DNA of 64,000 bases, taken from contig NZ_AWZV01000006.1 in the NCBI RefSeq assembly GCF_000472545.1, forward strand, positions 62,223-126,222. The letters run 5' to 3'. This document shows, one piece after another, positions 1-8,980 of the stretch; position 1 is the stretch's first letter, and the number at the start of each line of letters is the position of its first letter. Origin of the DNA: Burkholderia sp. WSM2232. Its GTDB lineage: Bacteria > Pseudomonadota > Gammaproteobacteria > Burkholderiales > Burkholderiaceae. A program made the translations under genes and the position numbers. The notes under the pieces were generated by a model. It was not told the DNA's origin, did no database searches, and saw nothing but the letters and a program-made list of their open reading frames with translations.

Positions 1-374
1 CATGGGCCAGATTGTGCAATTCTGCGTCCTCCCAGTTGACAACTGAACAGGCTCATGTTTAGCGTATTTGAGATAATTTTAGCTTGATGTGCCCGATACA
101 TCAGCGCTCGCGCCGGATGTCAAATTTTGCGAAAATTCCTTACGGAGCTTGAGCTGCAGCGGTTCACAGCTCGCGCCGAACGCCACTCGGTCCTAATGAC
201 GCAATCACAATCCTAGCTTGTCTAGGATCAATCTTATGTAGGTCGCAAAAATAGTGGGCGCGCATCCGCGACCAGTTCGCCGCCAAGCTGATGCCGGACC
301 CCGCGTTACAATGCCCGGCGCCGCGGGCCTGAGCGCACGGCCTGCTCCAATCCTCCGATTTCGCCGCCCTCCAC
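1..374. other. Intergenic region upstream of mnmE
   Basis: No convincing coding sequence is seen on either strand. The first ~130 bases are AT-richer than the surroundings. A TTGACA hexamer lies near base 37, but no good -10 hexamer follows at the usual distance, so I do not call a promoter. In this group yidC normally precedes mnmE and probably ends just left of the window. Confidence 0.5.
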
Positions 375-1769
375 ATGCTGACCACCGACTCCGATCCCAT
401 CGTCGCCATTGCCACCGCGCCCGGCCGGGGAGGCATCGGCGTGGTGCGGATTTCGTTCGGCCGCGCAGGCGAGGCCGCCGCGCAGCCACTAATGCAGGCG
501 CTCACCGGCCAGGCGCTCGCGCCTCGCCACGCGAGCTACGTGCCGTTTCTCGACGGCAGCGGCAACCCGCTTGATCGCGGCATCGCGCTGTACTTTCCCG
601 CGCCGCATTCGTACACCGGCGAGCACGTGCTCGAGTTGCAAGGCCACGGCGGCCCAGTCGTGCTGCAGCTCGTGCTGCAACGCTGTATCGACGCCGGACG
701 CGCATTCGGTCTGCGGCTCGCCGAACCCGGCGAGTTCACCCGCCGCGCGTTTCTGAACGACAAGCTGGACCTCGCGCAGGCAGAAGCGGTTGCGGACCTG
801 ATCGAGGCGAGCACCGAAGCCGCTGCGCGCTCCGCGGGCCGTTCGCTCGACGGCGCGTTTTCGCGGGACATCCACACGCTGGTCGAGGAAGTGATCACGC
901 TGCGCATGCTGGTGGAAGCCACGCTCGACTTCCCCGAAGAAGAGATCGACTTTCTCGAAGCCGCCGACGCCCGCGGCAAGCTCTCGCGCATCCGCGAGCG
1001 CCTCGCAAGCGTGCTCGCCGAGGCGCGCCAGGGCGCGCTGCTGCGCGAGGGGCTTTCGGTGGTGCTCGCGGGGCAGCCGAATGTCGGCAAGTCGTCGCTG
1101 TTGAATGCGCTCGCGGGCGCCGAGCTCGCCATCGTCACGCCGATCGCGGGCACCACGCGCGACAAGGTCGCACAGACCATCCAGATAGAAGGCATTCCGC
1201 TTCATGTGATCGACACCGCCGGCCTGCGCGACACGGAAGACGAAGTCGAGAAGATCGGCATCGCGCGCACATGGAGCGAGATCGAGCGGGCCGACGTGGT
1301 GCTGCACCTGCTCGACGCGCGTACCGGCATGACCGCCGAGGACGGAACGATCGCCAAGCGCTTTCCCGCTGGCGTGCCGGTCGTGCGAGTGCTGAACAAG
1401 ACCGATCTGGTCGGCTTGCCGCCGCAGACTCGCGCGCTCGACGTCGATCTCGACCTCAGCGAAGTGCGCTTGTCGGCGAAACAGGGCGACGGAGTGAGCC
1501 TGCTGCGCGACGAACTGCTGCGTATCGCCGGCTGGCAGGCCGGTGCGGAAAGCGTCTACCTTGCACGCGAGCGTCATCTGATCGCACTGCGCGCCGCGCA
1601 GGAGCATCTCGCCACCGCCGCCGCGCACGCGGACCAGAACTCGCAGGCGCTGGATCTTTTCGCCGAGGAGTTGCGGCTTGCGCAGGACCAGCTCAACTCA
1701 ATTACTGGCGAGTTCAGTTCGGATGATCTGCTCGGAGTAATTTTCAGCAGGTTCTGTATCGGCAAGTAG
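375..1769 (+). CDS. mnmE: tRNA uridine-5-carboxymethylaminomethyl modification GTPase MnmE (TrmE)
   Basis: MnmE works with MnmG to place the carboxymethylaminomethyl group on the wobble U34 of several tRNAs, using GTP and a folate one-carbon donor. The 464-residue length is normal. The N-terminal folate-binding domain begins with [10 protein letters not shown]. The G domain, inserted in the helical domain, shows GQPNVGKS (about residue 233), DTAG (about 279) and NKTD (about 341). The protein ends in the invariant C-I-G-K whose Cys takes part in the reaction. In this group mnmE usually follows rpmH-rnpA-yidC near dnaA. The last 18 bases are the kind of site used by SGI1-type integrases, and an integrase gene follows directly. 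Confidence 0.97.
   Translation: MLTTDSDPIVAIATAPGRGGIGVVRISFGRAGEAAAQPLMQALTGQALAPRHASYVPFLDGSGNPLDRGIALYFPAPHSYTGEHVLELQGHGGPVVLQLVLQRCIDAGRAFGLRLAEPGEFTRRAFLNDKLDLAQAEAVADLIEASTEAAARSAGRSLDGAFSRDIHTLVEEVITLRMLVEATLDFPEEEIDFLEAADARGKLSRIRERLASVLAEARQGALLREGLSVVLAGQPNVGKSSLLNALAGAELAIVTPIAGTTRDKVAQTIQIEGIPLHVIDTAGLRDTEDEVEKIGIARTWSEIERADVVLHLLDARTGMTAEDGTIAKRFPAGVPVVRVLNKTDLVGLPPQTRALDVDLDLSEVRLSAKQGDGVSLLRDELLRIAGWQAGAESVYLARERHLIALRAAQEHLATAAAHADQNSQALDLFAEELRLAQDQLNSITGEFSSDDLLGVIFSRFCIGK
1752..1769 (+). other. Potential SGI1-type attB at the mnmE 3' end
   Basis: The final 18 bases of mnmE (TTCTGTATCGGCAAGTAG, coding FCIGK-stop) closely resemble the attB used by Salmonella genomic island 1, which inserts at the 3' end of mnmE/thdF. 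This is established for SGI1. Here it is an inference from the neighbouring integrase gene. I see no second copy of the 18-mer in the window, so this may be an empty or decayed site. Confidence 0.4.
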
Positions 1770-1883
1770 GGGACCTGCGCCGGAACCGTTTGGCCCCTTA
1801 TAAAGGCCGTACATATACGCGTTCTTGGTTTCAGCCCAGGCCGCGTAGGCCACCGCTGTGGACCAACAATAACCAAATCTCTT

Positions 1884-1893
1884 GGTACACAGA
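1884..1893 (+). repeat. 10-bp direct repeat flanking the integrase gene, left copy
   Basis: GGTACACAGA occurs just upstream of the integrase start and again at 3204-3213, just past its end. The pair might mark recombinase arm sites or an excision scar, but the repeat is short and could be chance. Confidence 0.25.
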
Positions 1894-1938
1894 GCACGGC
1901 AGTTTAAACTTGCGCTGTCGCTTACGAGCCCTCAGAGC

Positions 1939-3150
1939 ATGCCCCGCCAAGCCGTCCCTCTCACCGAATCTCAGGTCCGCGCACTGCAACCGCGCGCCAC
2001 CCGCTATAGCGTCGCCGACGGCAACGGCCTCGTGATCGAGGTAATGACGACCGGCACCAAGGTCTGGCGCTTCCGCTATTCGCTGAACGGCAAGCGCCAG
2101 CCGCTTGCGACGATCGGCGACTACCGGATGATTTCGCTACGAGTCGCGCGCGCCAAAGCGCAGAAGTACGCGGAGCTGGTCGCGCAAGGCATTTCGCCGG
2201 TCGCAACCGCGCGCCGCGACCGTGGCGCGGAAGCGAAAGCCGACCTGCTGCGCGAAGCCGCCGAACTCTACATGGCCACCGAAATGGCGGGAAAGTCCGA
2301 CGAATATCGCCGCACGACGCGGCGCGCGCTCGACAAGGACATATTGCCCGCCATCGGCGGCCTGCCGGTGAAGAGCGTGACAGCGGAGCACGTCGTCGCT
2401 ATCTGCGACAGCATTAAAAGCCGCGGCTCCCCGAAAATGGCGCTGCACACGCGCAACGTGATCAAACGCCTCTACGAGTACCTGATCGCACGGCAGCTCG
2501 CGACGGCGAATCCGGCGGAAGTGGTGCCCGCGCGCTCCATCGCCACCTTCGAGAGCCGCACTCGCGTGCTGTCCGGCGACGAGATCGGCACGACGCTGCA
2601 TTCAATCGAAACATCCAGTATCCGCCGGCCGCTCAAGATCGCGCTGCATCTGCTGGTGCTGACCATGGTGCGCAAGTCCGATCTGGTCGAAGCGACGTGG
2701 GACGAATTCGATCTCGACCACGGGTTGTGGCGTATTCCGGCTGCGCGCCTGAGAGAGACGGCCGACCGCTCTGTCTACCTGTCGCGGCAAGCCGTGGCGC
2801 TGCTGCGTGAGTTGCATCGTCAGCGTGCCACCACAAGATTTGTCTTTCCGAGCGTTCGAGGCGACGACCGGCCCATCGCGAAAAGCACACTCAACCAGGC
2901 GGTGAAGGCGCTTGGCCTCGCGGTCGAGCATTTTGTTCTGCATGACTTCCGGCGGACCGCGTCGACTCATCTGCGTGAAATGGCGCGGCACGCACAAGAG
3001 GACAAAACCTCAGCGCAAACGCGACAAAGCGCGTCGCGAGGCGAGGCGCAAAGCAATGCGAGCGAACAGCGGCGAATCGCGCAGAGCTGGGCGGACTATG
3101 TGGGCGCCCAGCTTGACGCAGCGCGGACAGGAGCAACCTGCGACGACTGA
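1939..3150 (+). pseudogene. P4/SGI1-type tyrosine recombinase with degraded active site
   Basis: The reading frame starts with MPRQAVPLTESQ, an Arm-binding (DUF4102) N-terminus of about 100 residues, and continues through core-binding and catalytic domains. The 403-residue length matches SGI1-like integrases. Box I (TMVRKSDL) and the H-x-x-R of box II (HDFRRTAST) are present. After STHLREM the family normally has ~30 residues containing a LAH motif and the nucleophilic Tyr (Y-N-R/H-A-E-Y). Here a 29-residue stretch rich in A, Q, S, R and T replaces it and holds no Tyr at all. The usual tail then resumes (RRIAQSWADY). The other two frames do not restore the motif. I read this as a decayed, probably inactive integrase next to mnmE. 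The start is uncertain because no clear ribosome binding site precedes it. Confidence 0.7.
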
Positions 3151-3203
3151 GCGTTGGCGAAGCTCGGAGCGCGACGAAGCCGTCACGCAGCGCTCTTATT
3201 TTA

Positions 3204-3213
3204 GGTACACAGA
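3204..3213 (+). repeat. 10-bp direct repeat flanking the integrase gene, right copy
   Basis: Second perfect copy of GGTACACAGA, 1320 bases from the first (1884-1893). See that entry. Confidence 0.25.
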
Positions 3214-3394
3214 ACTAAGACCTCGCCTTGCGAACCTCTGTATTCACCTTAAAAGGCGATGCGTTCATAAGGTTACTAAAACACCGCACACCGCTCCAAC
3301 GCGCCACGCCATGCGGCCGCTTAACGCAGCACTTTTCTCCTGCAATGGATCGCCTACACTGGAGCAACGATGCAACCTTTCCACGGAGGCTGCC

Positions 3395-3556
3395 ATGTCC
3401 GAATCGTTGATCGCTTACCTGCTTGGGCCGACCGTCATGCTGCTGGTCGGCGTGGCAATCTGGGCGGCGTCCCGCTATCACCAGAAGGCGGGGCCGCAAA
3501 AACTCGAGCGCTGGCTCGATACGCATTACGCGGAGTGGCTGCATCACAGGCACTGA
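3395..3556 (+). CDS. Small single-pass inner-membrane protein (53 aa)
   Basis: The gene has a strong ribosome binding site (GGAGG at 3385-3389). The protein begins MSESLIAYLLGP, then has a hydrophobic helix (about residues 6-26, with TVMLLVGVAIWAA) and a charged, aromatic C-terminal tail ending in LHHRH. The function is not recognised. A perfect hairpin terminator lies 26 bases downstream, so this is probably a monocistronic unit. Small membrane proteins of this form are common in Burkholderia, but I cannot name a family. Confidence 0.7.
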   Translation: MSESLIAYLLGPTVMLLVGVAIWAASRYHQKAGPQKLERWLDTHYAEWLHHRH

Positions 3557-3582
3557 GCGGCAACGCAAGGCGGCGCCCCAAA

Positions 3583-3621
3583 CAGAAAGGCCGTCGCGGC
3601 GAGCGACGGCCTTTCTGTCTG
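3583..3621. terminator. Intrinsic terminator, 15-bp perfect stem
   Basis: Perfect 15-bp inverted repeat, 3583-3597 against 3603-3617, with loop GGCGA. The stem contains AGAAAGG/CCTTTCT. It lies between the convergent genes ending at 3556 (+) and 3646 (-) and can serve both. Confidence 0.85.
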
Positions 3622-3645
3622 CAATGCACGGTCATGGCGCGCGGC

Positions 3646-3984
3646 TTACCACCTGGGCGCGGGGTCCGCATATTCGTACTGGCGCGGCGGCGCTTCACAC
3701 GCGACATACGCGCGCTGGTACTGGTCATAGCAGTAGCCCGGCGGCGGGCCGGAGTATGCCGGCGCCGGTTGATAAGCCGGCTGCGCGTACACAGGTTGCG
3801 CATACACGGGCTGCTGATAGGCCACCACCGGCGCCGGATTCAATATTGACGTGACCACCGCACCGAGCACGGCGCCGCCGATCAGCGCGCCGACCACATT
3901 ACCGCCGTCATGGCCATGAGCCGACGCTTGTCCGGCGACGCTCAAGCTGCCCGCCATCACCAAAGCCACTGCTAACTTTTTCAT
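3646..3984 (-). CDS. Exported glycine-zipper protein with tyrosine/proline-rich repeats
   Basis: The start at 3984 is set by a GGGAG ribosome binding site. The 112-residue product has a signal peptide (MKKLAVALVMAGSLSVAGQASA). A Gly-rich hydrophobic segment of about 20 residues follows (NVVGALIGGAVLGAVV), resembling the glycine zipper of 17-kDa surface-antigen-like proteins. The C-terminal part carries tandem QPVYAQPVYAQPAYQPAP and ends in Tyr/Pro-rich sequence. It is likely an envelope protein of unknown role. A longer frame exists upstream (to 4134), but its residues do not look like an export signal. Confidence 0.8.
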   Translation of the reverse strand: MKKLAVALVMAGSLSVAGQASAHGHDGGNVVGALIGGAVLGAVVTSILNPAPVVAYQQPVYAQPVYAQPAYQPAPAYSGPPPGYCYDQYQRAYVACEAPPRQYEYADPAPRW

Positions 3985-4130
3985 TTTTCGCTCCCGCCGT
4001 TCAGGCATGGAACGAATTGTCGGCGACGCGCGCAGAAATAGATGCTGCAAGTGGTAACGGCACATTACCCGTGTAACCGGCACGGGCAACGTCGCGGGGC
4101 CGGTCTGCCGCCGCGGGCGCCCGCCGCGGC

Positions 4131-6881
4131 TCACCGTTGCCAGGACGCCGCCTGCACCGGCGCATCGCCGTAGTACTTGCGCCGCGCATCGCTCAACACT
4201 TGCGGATGAATCGCGCCGTCGTCCGCCAGCGCTTTCAGCGCGGCCAGCACCACAGCCTTGCGATCGACCTCAAAGAACTCGCGCAGCGCCGCACGGGTAT
4301 CGCTGCGGCCGAAGCCGTCGGTGCCGAGCGTCACATACCGGCGAGGCACGTACGCCCGAATCAGCTCCGGCACGGCGCGCACATAATCGGTAGCGGCGAC
4401 AATCGGCCCTTGCGAGTTGCCGAGTACTTGCGTCACGTACGGAGCTTGCGCCGACGGCTCTCCGTAGCGCGCGAGGCGCTCCGCCGCCATGCCGTCGCGC
4501 TGCAATTCGCTGAAGCTCGTCACGCTCCACACGGCCGCGGCGATCTGCCAGTCCTCTTCGAGCATGCGCTGCGCCGCGATGACCTCGCCGAGAATCGCTC
4601 CGGACCCGAGCAACTGGACCTGTGCCGCCGCCCTCTCCCCGGCATGCGCGGACAGCGCGTAGATGCCCTTGAGAATGCCTTCGCGCACGGCGCCCAAGTC
4701 GCCGCCCGGGGCGCCAGGCTGAGGGTAGTTCTCGTTCATCACCGTCACGTAATAGAACATGTCGCGCTGACGCTCGACCATCTCGCGCATGCCTTCGTCG
4801 ACGATTACCGCTACTTCATAAGCGAACGCGGGGTCGTACGCCCGGCAGTTCGGAATGGTCGATGCCGCCAGGTGGCTCGAGCCGTCCTGATGCTGCAAGC
4901 CCTCGCCGCCGAGCGTCGTCTTGCCCGAAGTCGCGCCGATCAGAAAGCCGCGAGCGCGCTGGTCCGCCGCCGCCCAGATGAGGTCGCCGATACGCTGAAA
5001 GCCGAACATCGAGTAGTAGATGTAGAACGGCAACATGGGCAGATCGTGCACGCTGTACGACGTGGCGGCCGCGATCCACGACGACACCGCGCCCGCCTCC
5101 GAGATCCCCTCCTCCAGAATCTGCCCTTGCGTGTCCTCACGGTAATAGAGCATGGAGCCAAGATCCTCTGGCTCGTACAACTGGCCGAGCGGCGAGTAGA
5201 TGCCGACCTGCCGGAACATGTTGGCCATGCCGAAGGTGCGCGCCTCGTCGGCGACGATCGGCACGATGCGCGGCCCCACTGCGGCGTCTTTCAGGAGCGC
5301 CGTCAACATGCGCACAAGGGCCATGGTCGTGGACATCTCGCGGCCGTTGGATTCCAGCGCGAATTGGCTCCAGGAGGACATCGGAGGGACGATCAGCCCC
5401 TGCGATGCAACTCTCCGCCTTCTGGGCAGATAGCCTCCGAGAGCAGCCCGGCGAGCATGCAGGTATTGCATCTCGGGGCTGTCTTCCGCGGGTTTGTAAA
5501 ACTTCAGCTGTTCGACGTCAGCATCCGTGAGCGGCAGGCGGAAGCGGTCGCGAAACGCCTTCAGGTCGTCGTAATCGAGCTTCTTCTGCTGATGCGTGGT
5601 CATGCGGCCCTGCCCGGCCGTACCCATGCCGAAGCCCTTCATGGTCTTCGCGAGAATCACGGTGGGTTGGCCGCGATGCTCGAGCGCCTTCGCATAAGCG
5701 GCGTGCAGCTTGCGCACGTCGTGGCCGCCGCGCTTCAGGCGGTCGATATCGCCGTCGCTCAATTGCGCGGCGAGCGCGGTCAGTTCGGCGTTCTGGCCGA
5801 AGAAGCGCTCGCGGTTATAGGCGCCGTCGTTGGCCGAGAAGGTCTGGAACTGGCCGTCGACGGTATGCGCGAATGCGCGCAGCAACGCACCGCTGCTATC
5901 GCGCGCGAACAGCGCGTCCCAGTCCGAACCCCAGATCACCTTGATGACATTCCAGCCGGCGCCCGTGAAATGCGCCTCCAGTTCGTCGATGATGCGGCCG
6001 TTGCTGCGCACCGGGCCGTCCAGACGCTGCAAGTTGCAGTTGATCACGAACACGAGGTTGTCGAGCCCTTCGCGCGCGGCCAGTGACAAAGCGCCGGTCG
6101 ACTCCGGCTCGTCCATCTCGCCGTCGCCGAAAAAGCCCCACACCTTGCGCCCTTCGGTTTGCGCGAGGCCGCGATTCGCGAGGTAGCGCATGAAGCGCGC
6201 CTGGTAAATCGCGTTGATCGGACCAATGCCCATCGAGCCAGTGGGAAACTGCCAGAAATCCGGCATCAGCCACGGATGCGGATACGAACACAGGCCGGGC
6301 CCGCTGATCTCCCGGCGGTAGTGCTGCAGGTTCTCTTCCGACAGGAAGCCTTCCAGATACGCCCGTGCATACACACCCGGCGACGAGTGCGGCTGGAAGT
6401 ACACCAGATCGCCGCTGCCCTCGCCTGCTCGCTCGCTGGCGCCCGGTGCCGACGCCCGGAAGAAATGGTTGAAGCCGACCTCGAACAGATCCGCCGCCGA
6501 TGCGTAGCTCGCGATATGTCCGCCGAGTTCGCCATACGCCTTGTTCGCGCGCACTACCATCGCCAGCGCGTTCCAGCGCAGTGCGGCAGCAAGCCGCTCC
6601 TCGAGTTCGAGATTGCCCGGATAGCGCGGCTGCTCTTCTGCCGAAATCGTGTTGCGGTATGGCGTGACGTTGGTGCGCGTGGATTCGACGCCGAGCGAGG
6701 CGGCATGGCTCGCCAGCCTGTCGAAGAGAAACTGCGCGCGCTCGCGGCCTACGTGTTCGACTACAGCGTCCAGCGCCTCCAGCCACTCGGCGGTTTCCTG
6801 CGGATCGGCGTCCACTGCCGCCGCGGCGCGTTCGCCGTGCAAAGACCGCAATTGCTCTTTACCGCTGGATAAATCCGTCAT
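4131..6881 (-). CDS. Homodimeric 2-oxoacid (pyruvate) dehydrogenase E1 component, orphan AceE paralogue
   Basis: AceE-type E1 enzymes decarboxylate pyruvate (or 2-oxobutyrate in the MdeB group) with thiamine diphosphate and pass the acyl group to a lipoyl E2. The protein is 916 residues, slightly longer than E. coli AceE (887). The start at 6881 follows from alignment and removes 72 unrelated upstream residues. The thiamine motif GDGEMDEPES (about residue 249), NCNLQRLDGPV and the C-terminal RRYVTLGTDGFGRSDTR are typical. No E2 (aceF) or lpd gene is adjacent, so this is not the main pdh operon. It may use 2-oxobutyrate, as MdeB does, or share the E2 of the main complex. A perfect palindrome lies 55 bases upstream of the start. 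Confidence 0.9.
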   Translation of the reverse strand: MTDLSSGKEQLRSLHGERAAAAVDADPQETAEWLEALDAVVEHVGRERAQFLFDRLASHAASLGVESTRTNVTPYRNTISAEEQPRYPGNLELEERLAAALRWNALAMVVRANKAYGELGGHIASYASAADLFEVGFNHFFRASAPGASERAGEGSGDLVYFQPHSSPGVYARAYLEGFLSEENLQHYRREISGPGLCSYPHPWLMPDFWQFPTGSMGIGPINAIYQARFMRYLANRGLAQTEGRKVWGFFGDGEMDEPESTGALSLAAREGLDNLVFVINCNLQRLDGPVRSNGRIIDELEAHFTGAGWNVIKVIWGSDWDALFARDSSGALLRAFAHTVDGQFQTFSANDGAYNRERFFGQNAELTALAAQLSDGDIDRLKRGGHDVRKLHAAYAKALEHRGQPTVILAKTMKGFGMGTAGQGRMTTHQQKKLDYDDLKAFRDRFRLPLTDADVEQLKFYKPAEDSPEMQYLHARRAALGGYLPRRRRVASQGLIVPPMSSWSQFALESNGREMSTTMALVRMLTALLKDAAVGPRIVPIVADEARTFGMANMFRQVGIYSPLGQLYEPEDLGSMLYYREDTQGQILEEGISEAGAVSSWIAAATSYSVHDLPMLPFYIYYSMFGFQRIGDLIWAAADQRARGFLIGATSGKTTLGGEGLQHQDGSSHLAASTIPNCRAYDPAFAYEVAVIVDEGMREMVERQRDMFYYVTVMNENYPQPGAPGGDLGAVREGILKGIYALSAHAGERAAAQVQLLGSGAILGEVIAAQRMLEEDWQIAAAVWSVTSFSELQRDGMAAERLARYGEPSAQAPYVTQVLGNSQGPIVAATDYVRAVPELIRAYVPRRYVTLGTDGFGRSDTRAALREFFEVDRKAVVLAALKALADDGAIHPQVLSDARRKYYGDAPVQAASWQR

Positions 6882-6935
6882 GGCACCACTCCCGCATCGA
6901 CACGTTCTGCTCAGGATCGAGTGAGTCAATGGTAC

Positions 6936-6949
6936 TTGCGGATCCGCAA
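6936..6949. promoter_or_regulatory. Perfect 14-bp palindrome upstream of the aceE paralogue
   Basis: TTGCGGATCCGCAA is perfectly self-complementary and sits 55 bases upstream of the E1 start and about 200 bases upstream of the divergent HIT gene. It does not match the PdhR consensus I know. It is a candidate operator for an unidentified dimeric regulator. Confidence 0.45.
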
Positions 6950-7154
6950 AATGAGCATCTCTTTTGCTTGGCAAGCGGCCGCCGGATAGCCTGTTTGTTC
7001 TGTAATTTGAATATTTATCAGAATTTTTACTCTGCACCTCCCGGATCCAAAGCGTCGCCATCGGCACGGTCAGCCGCCCGCAGCGGGACGCACGCATCCG
7101 CCGCCAACCCGGCGCGCAAGGCAGAATTGCGATGACCCAACCGGAGAAAAAGCG

Positions 7155-7580
7155 ATGAAGTATGACGACAGCAATCCGTTCGTGAAGATTCTGCGTGGCG
7201 AACTACCGTGTATCAAAGTCGCGGAAAACGATGCGGCGCTCGCCTTCATGGACCTGATGCCGCAAGCCGACGGACATCTGCTCGTGGTACCGAAGGAGGC
7301 CGCCGCGGAAATATTCGATCTGTCGGACGCGGCGACGGTCGCGTGCATACGCATGACGCAGAAGCTCGCCATCGCCGTGCGCGCTGCCTTGCGCCCGGAC
7401 GGCGTGTTCATCGGCCAGTTCAACGGCGCGGCGGCGGGCCAGACGGTGCCGCACGTGCACTTTCATATCATTCCGCGCTGGGAAGGTCAGCCGTTGCACA
7501 TGCACGCACGCGAGGTCGCCGACGCGGACACGCTCGAAGCGCTCGCCAAACGCATTCGCGCCCATTGGCGCGCCGACTGA
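7155..7580 (+). CDS. HIT-family nucleotide hydrolase
   Basis: HIT proteins hydrolyse or transfer nucleotides from adenylated or dinucleotide substrates. This 141-residue protein has the family opening NPFVKILRGELPC, LLVVPKEAA, and the histidine triad PHVHFHIIPRW near residues 100-110 (H-x-H-x-H). It is preceded by GGAG (in CCGGAGAAAAAGCG). It is transcribed divergently from the E1 gene, with about 270 bases between them. The substrate cannot be assigned from sequence. Confidence 0.92.
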   Translation: MKYDDSNPFVKILRGELPCIKVAENDAALAFMDLMPQADGHLLVVPKEAAAEIFDLSDAATVACIRMTQKLAIAVRAALRPDGVFIGQFNGAAAGQTVPHVHFHIIPRWEGQPLHMHAREVADADTLEALAKRIRAHWRAD

Positions 7581-7628
7581 CGGGCCAGTTGGCTGGCCAG
7601 CTGGCAGGCCAATTGACGGGCCGCGCTG
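7581..7628 (+). repeat. Degenerate 12-bp tandem repeat after the HIT gene
   Basis: Four imperfect 12-bp units built around GGCC (CGGGCCAGTTGG, CTGGCCAGCTGG, CAGGCCAATTGA, CGGGCCGCGCTG) begin one base after the HIT stop codon. Dyads within the units could fold, but no T-run follows. Function unknown. Confidence 0.5.
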
Positions 7629-7680
7629 CTAAGGCGCGGCGCGCCCCACGTCGCACGTTGACGAAGGGGCACGGCGCCGC

Positions 7681-7860
7681 TTACAGCCTGTGCCGCGACC
7701 GCCGCAACGGATGACGCCAGTCGAGCCGCCGCGGCTTGGCGTGCATGGGCCGCATGTCGTGCAAATGGCGATGTTCCTGCCACAATTCGTCGGAGAAAAG
7801 AAACGCGACGATGATTAGCGGTAGAACGAGAAAAACGCCCAGAATCACGTTCTCGATCAC
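7681..7860 (-). CDS. Small inner-membrane protein (59 aa, GTG start)
   Basis: The GTG start at 7860 is chosen because GGAGG lies immediately upstream at the right distance. Longer ATG starts (to 7908) would put that site inside the gene. The product has one hydrophobic helix (VILGVFLVLPLIIVAFLF), then a basic tail rich in His and Arg (HRHLHDMRPMHAKPRRLDW). It is likely anchored in the inner membrane with a cytoplasmic tail. Function not recognised. Confidence 0.6.
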   Translation of the reverse strand: MIENVILGVFLVLPLIIVAFLFSDELWQEHRHLHDMRPMHAKPRRLDWRHPLRRSRHRL

Positions 7861-8357
7861 GGCGGCCTCCGTTTGCGCGAGCATTGATTTCATTCTAGAG
7901 CACCGCACGTACCCGCACTGCGCACCATCCGCGCATTACGCTCGCTGTATAGCGCAAGCAACGCTGGCATTATTTGTTTTCTGCAACTGCCGTGTTATTT
8001 CGTCGTCACGAGCCGGTTATGCGCATGACTTTGTGTGCAACGCACCAAGCACGCCGACAGTTGTAGTAAATCGCTTAAATCGAATATCGCGTTTACGCTA
8101 ATGCGGCCGGCAAACGCTTACTGGTGAAAGCGCCGAACGGTACTAGTCGTTTAGTTATCCGTGTTAGTTTGCCCGCTTTATAGCGCTGCCTAAGGCTTAG
8201 GCAGGTGCGGCGCCCAGTGCGACAATTCGCCGCTGTTGCAACCGCACACAAGATGTGCTTGTTGTTCTTCGCCGTTCTCCTAGAGTGCAAGGTGCGGGTT
8301 AGACGATGGAGTTAAATACATAGCTAACCTGAGCATTTGGCCCGCACCGGAGGAACT
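7861..8357. other. Gene-poor intergenic region
   Basis: About 500 bases between the divergent small membrane protein gene and the exported-protein gene. It is less GC-rich than its neighbours. I see no convincing coding frame, terminator hairpin or RNA gene. It must hold the promoters of both genes. Confidence 0.5.
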
Positions 8358-8696
8358 ATGAAAACTCGACTCGCCCTTGTTTTCGCCATTGCAAGTCTGG
8401 CTGCCGCAACCGTTCAGGCGCAAGACGTCGTGATCAAGCCGCAGCAAACCATTCAGTTCAAGGCCAACGCATACGGCTGTTTGTCCAAGGACAAACTCGA
8501 CGCCGTCAATCAGCACGCGCAGGCGGGTGAACAGCAGAAGATGCAGGAATTCTTCTCCGGCTACCAATGCGTTTCCACGCCGGAGAATTCGAGCTTCCGC
8601 GTCGTGCGCGTGGTCGGTCACGACTTCGAGTTCGTGAATGCGAGCAATAGCGATACGCAAGGCCTTTGGGCGAACGATCGGTTTATCAAGCAATAG
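8358..8696 (+). CDS. Small exported protein, unknown function
   Basis: A good ribosome binding site (GGAGG) precedes the ATG. The 112-residue product has a clear Sec signal peptide (MKTRLALVFAIASLAAATVQA, cleaved before QD). The mature part, of about 90 residues, has two Cys (in YGCLSKDK and GYQCVSTPE) that could form a disulfide, and an FRVVRVVGHDFEFV beta-like segment. It is likely periplasmic. No family is recognised. Confidence 0.75.
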   Translation: MKTRLALVFAIASLAAATVQAQDVVIKPQQTIQFKANAYGCLSKDKLDAVNQHAQAGEQQKMQEFFSGYQCVSTPENSSFRVVRVVGHDFEFVNASNSDTQGLWANDRFIKQ

Positions 8697-8803
8697 GGCT
8701 TTTCCGGCACACCGGTGCAATGACGTTCCGGCAAAGCGCCGGAACGCAGCGTGCATTAGCTGATTCTCTGGCCTGAAAAACCGGAGACGGTGAGCTTGCA
8801 ATT

Positions 8804-8848
8804 AAAAATCGGCGGGACACTGTTATTGATGTGTCGGGCCGATTTTTT
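8804..8848. terminator. Intrinsic terminator (both orientations possible)
   Basis: AAAAATCGG...CCGATTTTTT inverted repeat with inner GGGACAC/GTGTCGG pairing and a ten-base loop, ending in a T-run. It probably terminates the exported-protein gene ending at 8696 and could also work leftward. Confidence 0.75.
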
Positions 8849-8886
8849 CGTTTTCGGCCGGCGTATTGCGCAAGTCGATAAAAGCG

Positions 8887-8919
8887 AAAAAAACCGATGC
8901 GGCATGTGATCCGCATCGG
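8887..8919 (-). terminator. Terminator of the arabinose operon
   Basis: CCGATGCGG (8894-8902) pairs perfectly with CCGCATCGG (8911-8919). On the minus strand it is followed by a run of seven T. It lies 61 bases past the end of the dehydratase gene. Confidence 0.85.
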
Positions 8920-8980
8920 CAGTACGCCTTCTCGCAAAGCGCAGAAAACACCGTTTATCTCGTCGATTCGCTCACGCCGT

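Noticed and set aside
4137..6086. 649-residue plus-strand frame opposite the aceE-type gene
   Set aside because: Arg/His-rich antisense shadow of a well-recognised gene in high-GC DNA.
8764..8786. Hairpin TCTCTGG...CCGGAGA as a small-RNA terminator
   Set aside because: One mismatch, large loop and no adjacent T-run; the stronger terminator at 8804-8848 explains the region.
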